From assembly GCA_964576265.1 (NCBI GenBank), contig CAZNVB010000099.1:1-23540 (forward strand): a stretch of 23,540 bases of DNA, in the 5' to 3' direction. The position numbers and the translations under genes were made by a program. Below are positions 1 to 8,484 of this stretch, in pieces; position 1 is the first letter of the stretch; each line of letters starts with the position of its first letter. The notes beneath the pieces are model-generated. The model was given only the letters and a program-made list of their open reading frames with translations, ran no database searches and had not been told where the DNA came from. Source of the DNA: CAZNVB01 sp964576265 (lineage in GTDB: Bacteria; Acidobacteriota; Aminicenantia; Aminicenantales; UBA8522).

Positions 1-1
1 T

Positions 2-2437
2 TTCAACGAGAATCTGCTAACTCGGGAGCAGATGCAGGCTCTCGCCGTCAACCCTCCTGAGTCCTACACGGATTATAAGGACTTTTCTCTGAACTTGGGC
101 GGCCCAATCGTCAAGGACAAAATCTGGTTCTTCCTGAGCGGCCGCCGCCTCCTCTGGGGGCAGGCCAACCCTGAGACGCATGACGTCCGGCTGAGAAATA
201 TCCAGTTGAGGGAATGGACTTTCACTCCCGCGGAGCTTCAGCATTATGATATCGACCATCAAGAGTGGCTGGGCTTCGGCAAGCTGACCTTCCAGCTCGG
301 CAAGAGCATCCGGTACATGGGCATGTACCATTGGAATAACATCTATGAGCCCGTGTACTCGAACCGCACGGGCAATGACTACTCCTTTGCGCTGACGATT
401 GTCTGGGACCATGAGAACACCCATACCACGACTCATCAGGTGAACTGGGTTCTGAACCAGAATACGTTCGTCGATGCCCGCGGGACCTATGTCTACCGCC
501 ATTTTCCCATTCTTCAGCGGCCGGAATTCAAAGACAACTATCAGGTTTACGACCGGAAGTATGCGATTAGCTGGGGAAATACGTATTACTCGGACGATTA
601 TATCCGCAAAAAAGGTCTGGCTTCGATCTCGCTCACCCACTTCGCGGATCGCCTTCTCGGAGCGAGCCACGAATTCAAGCTCGGCGGCGAATGGGAAGAC
701 ACGATCTACGGGCTCGACAGGTTCAAGGGCTACGAGAAAGGGGACAATGTCTACTACACGTACTGGTATGATTACAACGCCGGCAATAAGTATTACTATT
801 CACCCACGGCCTCGCCGCCGCAGGGCCGGCTGAGGATGCGTCCTTTCGCCGAGCGGGGCGTCGTCTGGAAATACGACAACACGCGCCGTTTCTCCGGCTT
901 CGTCCAGGACAGCATTGTGGCGGGAAGGTTCGCAATCAACGTCGGTCTCCGGCTCGATTACGGCTACCAGTACGAACCCGAGCAGTCACGGCCCGCCATG
1001 TACGACCGGTACAGAATGGGGCCGGAGTTCATGAACCCCGCCCTGGCGGCGATCGATCCCAACATCCTGCTCAAAGCGCTGAACGACCAGTACCACAACG
1101 ATCCGAGCATCGAGTTCAACCAGGTCTCGGCTCTCGATCCGATAACCACGCCCTATAAAAAAATCGTCGAGTTCACGACGCTCTCTCCGAGAATCGGGCT
1201 GGTTTACGATCTCTTCGGCAACGGGAAGACGGCCCTGAAAGCCTCTTTCAGCCGCTACTACGAGCCCATCTGGTCCGCCAAGTACAACGCCAGCAACATC
1301 ATGAGCGGCCAGGCCATGAACTGGTACTGGTACGACCAGAACCGGAACGGCTACATGGACCTCCCCGTTCCCAACGGAAGGTACGGCTCCCCCGCCGATC
1401 CCAAGTACCTTGATCCGAACGGAGATTATTACAGGTTGACCGCTTACGATGTCCAAGACCCTAACTATATGTACTACGATAAAGACCTGAAAGCTCCTTA
1501 CATGCACGAATTCATGGCCGGAATCGAGCACGAGCTGGCCAAAGACTTCAAGCTGGGGTTCCAGTTCGTCTATAAGCTGAATAAAAACATCGTCGAGGAT
1601 GTCGATAAGAATAACGGTTACGACCCCAACGCCGTGGATAGCCAGGGGCGGCCCATTTGGCTGCCGTACAATTTCGTCGACCCGGGGTGGGATCGAGTCT
1701 GGGGCACGTCCGACGATCAGAATATGACCGTTTACGGCCTGGCTTCCTACGCTCCCACCCGGACTTACAAAGGCACGAACCCGCCCGAAGCCAAGAGAGA
1801 ATACACGGCCGCGGTGTTGACCGTCGAGAAGAGGATGTCCAACCGGTGGCAGATGCAGGGCTCGATCGTGTATTCTGCCTTCAAGGGCAATTGCGACCCC
1901 GGATATGACGCCACGGAAGGCGAGTCCACGGCGTTTGACAGCCCCAATGAGTTGATCAACTCTTACGGCCGGGTGTCTTTTGACCGCCCGCTCCAGATCA
2001 AGCTCATGGGCTCTGTGGTGCTCCCTTATGACATCGTCCTCACCGGCTATCTGCAGTACTTTTCGGGGGCGGCTTGGGGAAGGACGATCGGGCGCGTCTA
2101 TTTTCCCACCTCCGCCTACCCCGGCTACATCGCGACTCAGGACAGCTACGTTTCGGTCCGCGCCGAGCCCGACGGAACACGAAGGAACGCTCCCTACAGC
2201 ATGCTGGACATGAGGCTGGAGAAAGATTTCACTTTCAGCGATCTCGGCAGGTTGAGTCTCTATGCCGATATCTTCAACATCGGAGGAAGAAGCGGCATCA
2301 ATGTCAACCGGGACCCGGCTCCCTATCTCTATCCCTATGAGAATCCGCCGAGATACGTGATTGCCACAAACTATGGACTCGTGACGAGCTGCTACGGAAA
2401 CCGTTCTTTCCGTCTGGGGGCCAAATTCTCGTTTTGA
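2..2437 (+). CDS. TonB-dependent receptor, C-terminal part (5' end outside window)
   Basis: Outer-membrane ligand-gated channel of the TonB-dependent receptor superfamily; the substrate cannot be read from sequence. The frame is open from base 2, so the start, signal peptide and most of the plug lie upstream. The 811 visible residues begin near the plug/barrel junction: the stretch at about residues 31-50 (LNLGGPIVKDKIWFF) is typical of the large receptors with an N-terminal carboxypeptidase-regulatory-like domain found in Acidobacteriota and Bacteroidota. The rest is rich in Tyr/Trp/Asn with alternating strand patterns, as in a 22-strand barrel, and the protein ends FRLGAKFSF, a classical C-terminal aromatic for BAM-dependent insertion. 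The first ATG in the window (base 32) is internal. A TonB-like partner is encoded at the right edge. The family is certain; the ligand (sugar, peptide or metal) is unknown. Confidence 0.93.
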   Translation, partial: FNENLLTREQMQALAVNPPESYTDYKDFSLNLGGPIVKDKIWFFLSGRRLLWGQANPETHDVRLRNIQLREWTFTPAELQHYDIDHQEWLGFGKLTFQLGKSIRYMGMYHWNNIYEPVYSNRTGNDYSFALTIVWDHENTHTTTHQVNWVLNQNTFVDARGTYVYRHFPILQRPEFKDNYQVYDRKYAISWGNTYYSDDYIRKKGLASISLTHFADRLLGASHEFKLGGEWEDTIYGLDRFKGYEKGDNVYYTYWYDYNAGNKYYYSPTASPPQGRLRMRPFAERGVVWKYDNTRRFSGFVQDSIVAGRFAINVGLRLDYGYQYEPEQSRPAMYDRYRMGPEFMNPALAAIDPNILLKALNDQYHNDPSIEFNQVSALDPITTPYKKIVEFTTLSPRIGLVYDLFGNGKTALKASFSRYYEPIWSAKYNASNIMSGQAMNWYWYDQNRNGYMDLPVPNGRYGSPADPKYLDPNGDYYRLTAYDVQDPNYMYYDKDLKAPYMHEFMAGIEHELAKDFKLGFQFVYKLNKNIVEDVDKNNGYDPNAVDSQGRPIWLPYNFVDPGWDRVWGTSDDQNMTVYGLASYAPTRTYKGTNPPEAKREYTAAVLTVEKRMSNRWQMQGSIVYSAFKGNCDPGYDATEGESTAFDSPNELINSYGRVSFDRPLQIKLMGSVVLPYDIVLTGYLQYFSGAAWGRTIGRVYFPTSAYPGYIATQDSYVSVRAEPDGTRRNAPYSMLDMRLEKDFTFSDLGRLSLYADIFNIGGRSGINVNRDPAPYLYPYENPPRYVIATNYGLVTSCYGNRSFRLGAKFSF

Positions 2438-2729
2438 GACGAAGGCTTTAGGTTTTTTTACACCGATATTCCGGGCGACTGGCGAGAGGGAAGGCGTCTA
2501 TGCCTGTTAGCCGGTGTCGGCTTCGTCGCTCCGGTCCTCGGGATGCCACTCGATTTATTGCGTTTGGATCATTTTAAGAAGGTCCGGACAGAGACCGTAG
2601 GGGCGTCTCAGGCAGGGCCAGCTCTGTAAGGACTCACAGAGATGTCGCGGTGCGGGTGGAGATTGAGGGGAATTGTCCGCTGCCTCGGCCGGAGAAAAAA
2701 ACACCGTTTTCCTGTAGAATAAAAGACGG
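2438..2729. other. Intergenic region between the receptor and sulfatase genes
   Basis: This 292-bp gap has no convincing gene. A T7 run follows the receptor stop at 2453-2459, but only a poor 4-bp stem precedes it, so I do not call a terminator. A small hairpin is visible at 2622-2641 (CTCTGT, 8-nt loop, ACAGAG) with a shorter GGTC/GACC pairing at 2581-2596. These could belong to a structured leader or be chance. I recognise no riboswitch or known ncRNA. Confidence 0.5.
2715..2720 (+). promoter_or_regulatory. Candidate -10 box of the sulfatase gene
   Basis: TAGAAT matches the TATAAT consensus at 5 of 6 positions and ends only 9 nt before the ATG at 2730. There is no recognisable -35 at 17 bp. 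If it is used, transcription would start about 2 nt before the start codon, giving a nearly leaderless mRNA. This agrees with the lack of a Shine-Dalgarno before 2730. Confidence 0.3.
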
Positions 2730-4883
2730 ATGCCGGATATTTCAAAATTGAGGGAAGAGATTCGCCTTCCGAAGTTTTTTTGGCCGCTGCTTTTTCTTCT
2801 CGGAATGATGTCGGCCTCGCCGTTCGTCTCTTCTTTGGAAAAGGAAAAAATAAAGCCGAATCTTCTCCTCATCACCATCGACACGCTAAGGGCCGACCGG
2901 CTGAGCTGCTACGGCAGCCGATTCCCCAGAACACCGAATATCGACGGCCTCTCGGAGAGGGGCGTGCTCTTTGCCAGGGCCTTCGCCAACACCTCGACCA
3001 CGCTTCCGTCCCATGCGAACATTCTTCTCGGCACGACCCCGAACCATCATGGCGTCCATGAAAACCTGAATTTCATCATCCGCCCGGAATCGCTGACCCT
3101 GGCTGAACACCTCAAAGAAAACGGCTATTCAACCGGAGCCTTCGTCGGAGCTTACCCCCTGGACTCGAGGTTCGGGTTGTCTCAGGGGTTCGACGTTTAC
3201 GACGACGATTACAACCGCCTTCACTCGGTCAACCTCTCCTCCCTGGAAAGGAAGGCGGAAGCCGTGGTCGGGGCCGCCCTGGAGTGGCTCAAAGATCGCG
3301 CATCCCCCTGGTTCCTGTGGATCCACTGCTGGGATCCGCACAGCCCCTACGATCCCCCGGAGCCCTTCAAGACTCAATATCAAGATCATCCGTACGAAGG
3401 AGAAGTGGCCTATGTCGATCTGGCCCTGGGAACTCTCCTCGATTATCTCAAAGAGAGCGGTCTGCTTGATTCGACGGTCATCGTGTTGACCGGAGACCAC
3501 GGCGAGTCCTTGGGCCAGCATGGAGAGGAAACGCACGGTTTTTTCGCCTACAATTCCTCCCTCTGGATCCCTCTCATCATCTCGACTCCGGAAACGGCCC
3601 GGGGCCGGGTCGAAGACTACGTCAGCCACGTCGATATCTTCCCGACGGCCTGTGACGCCCTGGGAATCAAAAAGCCGTCCTTTCTCCAGGGGAGCTCTCT
3701 CCTTCCGGCCTTGAAGGGGAAAAAGATGCCGGAAAGGCCGATCTACTTCGAATCGCTGCATCCGTACTACAGCCGCGGTTGGGCGCCCCTAAGGGGGTTG
3801 GTTTCTAAGAAGACGAAATTCATCGACTCGCCGATTCCCGAGCTCTATGATCTCGACCGGGATTTTGATGAGCTCAGAAACCTAGCCGGGGAAAAAGATA
3901 TCGCGCCTCTCGCATCCCAGCTCGAAAAAATCATCCGGGCCCTGTCCCCTCCCGGAAAAATCGACGCTTCCGAGCGGGCCGACCGGGAGACGCGGGAGAA
4001 AATGGCCAGCCTGGGCTACGTCGGGAGCGTCCGATTCTCTCCCAAGACGGATTTCGGCGTTCGGGACGATGTGAAAGTCCTCCTCCCTTTGATCAACAGG
4101 ATCGGCGAAGGCTGGAAGCTCTATAAAGAGGGGAAAGAGGACGCGGGCATCGAGGTCATCAAGGGAGTCATCGCAGAGCGGAACGATATCGACCTGGCCT
4201 ATAAACAACTCGCCTCGATCTATCAAGAGAAGGGGAACACGGAAGAGGCCATCCTGATCCTCGAGAGAGGGCTCGACGCCCTTCCCTCAAGCTATGAAAT
4301 TTACATCGAATACATGAAGGCGCTCCTTTCCGCCCAACAATACGACAAAATCATCGCCTCTTTCGGAAAAATGAACCTGAGAGAGGCCGAATACGATCCT
4401 GAAATATGGAATAACCTTGGAACCGCCTATGCCAAAAAAGGCGATTTCGAGGAAGCGATCAAGGCTTTCGAAACGGGCCTTTCGCTGGACGATCGGCATC
4501 CTGAGCTCTGCAACAACCTGGCGAATGCGTGTTATTCCCAGGGCCTGAAGCTGAAGGACGCCTCCCTTTATTTCCGATGCTTCGAATATTACAAAAAGGC
4601 CATCGAACTGGATCCCGGGTATCCCGCGCCCTACTACGGCTTGGGCCACGCTTACAGGCAACAGGGAAACCTGGAAGGCGCAATCTACTGCTGGGAAAAA
4701 GCCCTGGAAGCCGATCCCGGTTTCCGCCAGGCGCATCTTGATCTCGCCATGGCCCATATCAATGCCGGGAACAAAGCCAGGGCCCTGGATCTGCTCATCG
4801 AGTTCAAAAAGCGATACTCCGGCCGCCTGTCTTCGGCCGACAGGGAAAAACTGGACGCTCTCATCGAACAGTGCCGGCAGTAA
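2730..4883 (+). CDS. Sulfatase-fold (alkaline phosphatase superfamily) hydrolase with C-terminal TPR array
   Basis: This 717-aa exported or membrane-anchored protein starts with a hydrophobic segment at about residues 15-35. The sulfatase domain covers about 43-400: the first metal-site motif contains D51 (LLLITIDTLRAD), an HCWDPHSPYDPP motif follows near 200-211, and a second metal site is GDHGE with D256-H257. In the nucleophile position of the C/S-x-P-S-R signature it has T91-L-P-S-H, so neither Cys nor Ser is available for formylglycine conversion. A related TLPSH-type subgroup of sulfatase-like proteins, often annotated simply as sulfatase, is known, and Thr nucleophiles occur in the same superfamily (LtaS, EptA types). 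From about residue 451 to the end there are five or six TPR units. Phosphoester hydrolysis or transfer is therefore at least as likely as sulfatase activity. The gene is monocistronic and converges on the GWxTD gene downstream. Fold is sure, reaction is not. Confidence 0.9.
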   Translation: MPDISKLREEIRLPKFFWPLLFLLGMMSASPFVSSLEKEKIKPNLLLITIDTLRADRLSCYGSRFPRTPNIDGLSERGVLFARAFANTSTTLPSHANILLGTTPNHHGVHENLNFIIRPESLTLAEHLKENGYSTGAFVGAYPLDSRFGLSQGFDVYDDDYNRLHSVNLSSLERKAEAVVGAALEWLKDRASPWFLWIHCWDPHSPYDPPEPFKTQYQDHPYEGEVAYVDLALGTLLDYLKESGLLDSTVIVLTGDHGESLGQHGEETHGFFAYNSSLWIPLIISTPETARGRVEDYVSHVDIFPTACDALGIKKPSFLQGSSLLPALKGKKMPERPIYFESLHPYYSRGWAPLRGLVSKKTKFIDSPIPELYDLDRDFDELRNLAGEKDIAPLASQLEKIIRALSPPGKIDASERADRETREKMASLGYVGSVRFSPKTDFGVRDDVKVLLPLINRIGEGWKLYKEGKEDAGIEVIKGVIAERNDIDLAYKQLASIYQEKGNTEEAILILERGLDALPSSYEIYIEYMKALLSAQQYDKIIASFGKMNLREAEYDPEIWNNLGTAYAKKGDFEEAIKAFETGLSLDDRHPELCNNLANACYSQGLKLKDASLYFRCFEYYKKAIELDPGYPAPYYGLGHAYRQQGNLEGAIYCWEKALEADPGFRQAHLDLAMAHINAGNKARALDLLIEFKKRYSGRLSSADREKLDALIEQCRQ

Positions 4884-4895
4884 TCTGGGCCTTTG

Positions 4896-4916
4896 GGCCG
4901 CCGCCAGGCGGCGGCC
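4896..4916. terminator. Perfect inverted repeat between convergent genes, possible bidirectional terminator
   Basis: Ten-base arms (GGCCGCCGCC / GGCGGCGGCC) are separated by a single A, which folds as roughly 8 bp with a 5-nt loop. It lies 12 nt after the sulfatase stop, between that gene and the oppositely oriented GWxTD gene. Neither strand has a U-tract after the stem, so it is not a textbook intrinsic terminator. It could block RNA polymerase, protect the mRNA 3' end, or be a dispersed palindrome. Confidence 0.45.
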
Positions 4917-5058
4917 GCTTGCATTTCGCGATCTTGCGGTTGCGGTCGTCCCTGAGCGGTCCGTCTCGCAAGCCGCGGAGCTAAAAGGGCGATCCCTGAA
5001 GGCGCGCCGCCCCGGAAGAGTTTGAGGAGGTGTCAGCGGAGGGGAGAGGTTTTGCCTC

Positions 5059-6135
5059 TCAGCCGGCCTGGTTCGACTCGCTGATCTTTATGATCTCCAG
5101 TTTGCGCAGTCTTTTTTGCGACACCCGGTCCCGGACGGAAAAGTAGATTCTGTTGGTTCCCCTTTCCAGGGGAATCATGATCGCTTCCCTCAGGGAAAGG
5201 CCTTCCTTGATGCTTCTTTTCAGGTCCTCCGCCGAAAACCGTCCCCCAATTTCTTTGTTCTCTCTATAGGTGCTTTTTCGCTCGACGTGCTGAACGTCGA
5301 CGCTCAGCTCGAGATCGTAGGCGAAGGCTCCGTCTTTCCTCAGATAGTTGACGGCTCCGAACGGGATTTCAAAAATGCAGTCGACCGTGTAATCTTCTTT
5401 TTTGCTCTTTTCGATTTTTCCCAGGGATTTCCCGAAATCCAGGAAGGGGAGGATTCTGGCCAGAGATTCGTCGCTCTCGATCCGCCCGATCCATTGGTAC
5501 TTCACCATATTGGAATCGCTCTGGGCGTAGCTCATCATGGAAAAAGGTTTGACTTCCACATCCGTGGTCAATTTGTAATCTCCGGCGCTGTCATTGTCGA
5601 CAAAGACGAGTCTTAACGGACCGGAGAAATAATCGGGGTATTGATTGTAAACCCAGATCTCGGTGGGCCGTTCGGTCCTGGCGCCTTCCTCAAGCATGTC
5701 GGAACTAAGATCTCTCCCCGCTTTACTGAGCTCCCTTGTGTGTTCTCCCATGCTTTTTTTGATCACGTCCATGGGAGGGCCCAGTAGGATGAAGATTCGC
5801 CCTCGATCCGTTTTCCACCCCGGGATCCCCGTCCGGAAGGCTCTTTCGGCCAGGGAGAGTCTCGAATAGTACTGATCCCGGAATTCATTGACCTCGGTCG
5901 CGGGAGTCGGGTCCCTTCTTTTCCAGAAATCGGCCGCGAATTCAGCTCTGTCCTCGGGCGGAAGCTCGCGGAAAATCCGCTCTTCCTGAGGAGTGGAGAC
6001 GTAGCGAATCATGTCCAGGAATTCCTGACTCTGAGGATCCAGGGAGGGCTTGACGATTTTGTAGGAGGCGCAGCCAGGATGAAACCACAAAGAAAGGGCA
6101 AGCAGAGAAACGCCGACGCGGAAGCCGTCGAACAT
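5059..6135 (-). CDS. GWxTD-domain protein 1, putative lipoprotein
   Basis: This 358-aa protein has a hydrophobic N-terminus followed by Cys22 (FHPGC), a weak lipobox, so it is probably an envelope lipoprotein. A helical conserved module follows (about 35-100) with the family motif FWKRRDPTP (70-78), then G106-W-K-T-D110 running into RGRIFILLGPP, the GWxTD signature. The C-terminal third is predicted beta-rich and ends with an IPLERGTNRIYFSV segment that is matched in the paralogs at 8481-10471. GWxTD proteins are widespread in Acidobacteriota, Bacteroidota and relatives but their molecular function is not established. The start is supported by AGAGG about 6 nt upstream of the ATG. The gene is transcribed divergently from the other three paralogs and lacks the Cys pair seen in proteins 3 and 4. 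I cannot assign a biochemical role. Confidence 0.85.
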   Translation of the reverse strand: MFDGFRVGVSLLALSLWFHPGCASYKIVKPSLDPQSQEFLDMIRYVSTPQEERIFRELPPEDRAEFAADFWKRRDPTPATEVNEFRDQYYSRLSLAERAFRTGIPGWKTDRGRIFILLGPPMDVIKKSMGEHTRELSKAGRDLSSDMLEEGARTERPTEIWVYNQYPDYFSGPLRLVFVDNDSAGDYKLTTDVEVKPFSMMSYAQSDSNMVKYQWIGRIESDESLARILPFLDFGKSLGKIEKSKKEDYTVDCIFEIPFGAVNYLRKDGAFAYDLELSVDVQHVERKSTYRENKEIGGRFSAEDLKRSIKEGLSLREAIMIPLERGTNRIYFSVRDRVSQKRLRKLEIIKISESNQAG

Positions 6136-6153
6136 TTCTTACCTCTGTGTTTT

Positions 6154-6182
6154 ATTTTGCCTTATATATGGGAAGAGATCAA
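6154..6182 (-). promoter_or_regulatory. Weak candidate promoter for GWxTD protein 1
   Basis: On the minus strand, TTGATC (6177-6182) and CAAAAT (6154-6159) are 17 bp apart, each matching the sigma70 hexamers at 4 of 6 positions. An A/T-rich block (CATATATAAG) lies between them and might itself be the -10. It sits 19 nt before the start codon. The only support is hexamer match and position. Confidence 0.25.
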
Positions 6183-6338
6183 TAGAGCGTCCGCGGCTCT
6201 TTTCCGGTCGACGCTCATAATCGAGATGCCGCAGAGAGAGAACTTTGGCTGCGGATCTCGTTCCGGGGATCCTGGACCGCGTGTTCAATGACCTCAGGAG
6301 CCTCCTCCTCGGGGGGCCTTAGCTTCCCGTTCAGGCGC

Positions 6339-6367
6339 TTGTTTTTAGCGGCGGAACGCGGTATTTT
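6339..6367 (+). promoter_or_regulatory. Weak candidate promoter for the GWxTD-TPR operon
   Basis: TTGTTT (6339-6344) and TATTTT (6362-6367) are separated by 17 bp, matching consensus at 3 and 4 of 6 positions. Initiation would fall near 6374, downstream of the in-frame TTG at 6373. That favours the ATG at 6406 as the translation start. Together with the minus-strand element it would make 6136-6405 a divergent promoter region. Confidence 0.28.
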
Positions 6368-6405
6368 ATAAGTTGTCGCAACGGTCAAACGGAAGCCTCG
6401 AAAAG

Positions 6406-8484
6406 ATGCAGTGGGCGGTCTTTAAAATGTTCAGTCGAGCCTGCCTGGTCGGCTTGATGATTTCTTCAAACTGGATGTCGATTCAGGCTAACGAAAAGAA
6501 ACTTCCCCAGCGTTATCAGCAGTGGCTGGACGAGGAGGTCGTCTACATCATGACTTCGCTCGAGCGGGAAGTTTTTCTCCAGTTGACTACGGACCGGGAA
6601 CGGGACCTGTTCATCGAAGCGTTCTGGAAGCACCGCGACCCGACCCCGTCGACGCCCGAAAACGAGTTCAAGACGGAGCACTACCGCCGCATCCAGTATG
6701 CCAATCATTTTTTCGGCCGGCAGGGGCCAAGGCCGGGCTGGAAAACCGACCGCGGTCGGATCTACATTATCCTCGGGGAGCCCAACGATATTCAGCGGTT
6801 CGAGGGCAAGACGCAGACCTATCCGGCGGAGATCTGGTTCTACCAGGATCAATCGAAATTCGGGCTGCCGCCGGGCTTTCATGTCGTTTTTTTTCAACCG
6901 GGTGGAGTGGGCGAATACAGACTCTACAGCCCGAGCACCGACGGCCCCCAGGCACTCATGACAAGCTACGCGGGCGATCCGGTGGATTACGTATCAGCCT
7001 ACCTCAAGCTGAAAGAGCTAGAGCCCGGGCTGGCCGATGTCTCTCTTTCCTTGATTCCCGGGGAAGGCGAGGCGAGCATGATCGGCCGGCCTTCGCTTTC
7101 CTCCGACATCTTGCTTCAGCGGGTGGAGACGACGCCCCAGAGAATGGTCGAAGAAAAGTACGCCCAGAAATTCCTCCAATACAAAGATCTCGTTGAGGTG
7201 GAATACACCGCCAACTATATCGACAGCGACTTCCTGATCAAGCTGGTCAAAGACCCAGGCGGGCTTTATTTCGTTCACCTCGTCCTTGAGCCGTCCCGGC
7301 TGTCTGTCGGCCAGTATGAAAAGAAATATTACGCGACGCTTAAATTGAACGGCAGCGTGACGACCGACGAGGGGAAGCCGGTCTTTCAATTCGAGAGGTC
7401 TTATTCTCTTGACTTTGATGAAGAGAAAATCTCGGCCGCGAGCCGGCAGCCCCTCAACATCCATGACATGTTCCCGCTTGTCCCGGGCCGCTACCGGTTC
7501 TCTCTCCTTTTCAAAAACGAGGTTTCTAAAGAATTCAGCTCGCTTGAAGTCGACCTAGCGGTCCAGGGAGATGACCCGCCTCTCCAGATGACGTCTCCGA
7601 TCCTCGGCTACAAAATGACCCGGCTGGAAAAGGTCTCACCCGGTCTCAAGCCGTTCCGCTTCGGAGCCACCCAAGTGTACTGTCAACCCAACCGTGTTTT
7701 CACCCCCAAAGAGACGCTCTGCCTCGCCTTTCAGGTTCACGGGCTGGCGCCGGAAGCGAGGGATGAGGCAGAGATTCGCTATGTTTTTTCCACCGATACC
7801 GGGATTTTTCGCCAGATTTCACGGCCGGTCGGCGAGCTCTTCAGCCTACCCGACGTCTTCGAAGAATTCCCCCTGGCGGATTTCCCTCCGGCTCACTACA
7901 CACTCCGAGCCTCGCTCATCATAGCCGGAAACGAAGCCGTGAGCGCCGGGGAAGAGTTCGATATCACCCATCGGGAGACCGTCAACCGGCCTTGGGTTTA
8001 TGCCAAGGTTTTCCCGCCCTCGTCCGATCCGGTTTATGATTATTTTGCCGGCGTCCAGTATTTCAACCTCGGCAGGATCGAACAGTCTGTAGCCCGGCTG
8101 GAGAGGGCTTGGCGATCGAAGCCCGAAGCGGAGGATTTCGCTCAGAGTCTTGCCCAGGCCTATCTCGCACGCGGGGAATTCCTGAGAGTCGAGCCGCTCC
8201 TTCGTCCGTTCTTCGGCCAGGAAAAGCCGGCGAGATACGAACTCTATCTTCTTCGAGGGAAGGCTTTTCAAAAAGCCAGAAATTGGGATCAGGCGATCTC
8301 GACCTATGACGAAGCGGTCTCAATTTACGGAATCAACGCCGTGATATTGAATTCGGTTGGGGAATGCTATCTCGGCAAAGGCGACCGCCAGGCCGCTCTT
8401 GCGGCCTGGGGGAAATCCCTCGAGCTCAATCCCGACCAGCCCGAGATTCGCCGGGCCGTGGACGCATTGAGAGGGCAAAAATGA
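6406..8484 (+). CDS. GWxTD-domain protein 2 with C-terminal TPRs, exported
   Basis: The start chosen is the ATG at 6406, giving 692 aa. It begins directly with a signal peptide (hydrophobic core FSRACLVGLMI, likely cleavage after SIQA near residue 29) and has GGAAG about 10 nt upstream. An in-frame TTG at 6373 would put 11 polar residues before it. The GWxTD module occupies about 35-180: FWKHRDPTPST near 79-89 and G111-W-K-T-D115 followed by RGRIYIILGEP. A long beta-rich middle follows (about 190-530), then three or four TPR-like helical repeats at about 542-690 (for example ALAAWGKSLELNPDQPE). The fusion suggests the GWxTD module works in a protein-protein assembly in the periplasm or at the outer membrane. 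It has no lipobox Cys, unlike its neighbours. The gene leads an operon: its stop overlaps the next start in ATGA. Exact function unknown. Confidence 0.86.
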   Translation: MQWAVFKMFSRACLVGLMISSNWMSIQANEKKLPQRYQQWLDEEVVYIMTSLEREVFLQLTTDRERDLFIEAFWKHRDPTPSTPENEFKTEHYRRIQYANHFFGRQGPRPGWKTDRGRIYIILGEPNDIQRFEGKTQTYPAEIWFYQDQSKFGLPPGFHVVFFQPGGVGEYRLYSPSTDGPQALMTSYAGDPVDYVSAYLKLKELEPGLADVSLSLIPGEGEASMIGRPSLSSDILLQRVETTPQRMVEEKYAQKFLQYKDLVEVEYTANYIDSDFLIKLVKDPGGLYFVHLVLEPSRLSVGQYEKKYYATLKLNGSVTTDEGKPVFQFERSYSLDFDEEKISAASRQPLNIHDMFPLVPGRYRFSLLFKNEVSKEFSSLEVDLAVQGDDPPLQMTSPILGYKMTRLEKVSPGLKPFRFGATQVYCQPNRVFTPKETLCLAFQVHGLAPEARDEAEIRYVFSTDTGIFRQISRPVGELFSLPDVFEEFPLADFPPAHYTLRASLIIAGNEAVSAGEEFDITHRETVNRPWVYAKVFPPSSDPVYDYFAGVQYFNLGRIEQSVARLERAWRSKPEAEDFAQSLAQAYLARGEFLRVEPLLRPFFGQEKPARYELYLLRGKAFQKARNWDQAISTYDEAVSIYGINAVILNSVGECYLGKGDRQAALAAWGKSLELNPDQPEIRRAVDALRGQK

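Noticed and set aside
986..1531. 181-codon minus-strand frame within the receptor gene
   Set aside because: It lies opposite a well-supported barrel sequence and is valine-rich mirror coding.
2438..2470. Intrinsic terminator after the receptor gene
   Set aside because: A T7 run is present but the stem before it is only about 4 bp.
6373..6405. TTG start for the GWxTD-TPR protein
   Set aside because: It would add polar residues before the signal peptide and falls at the predicted transcription start.
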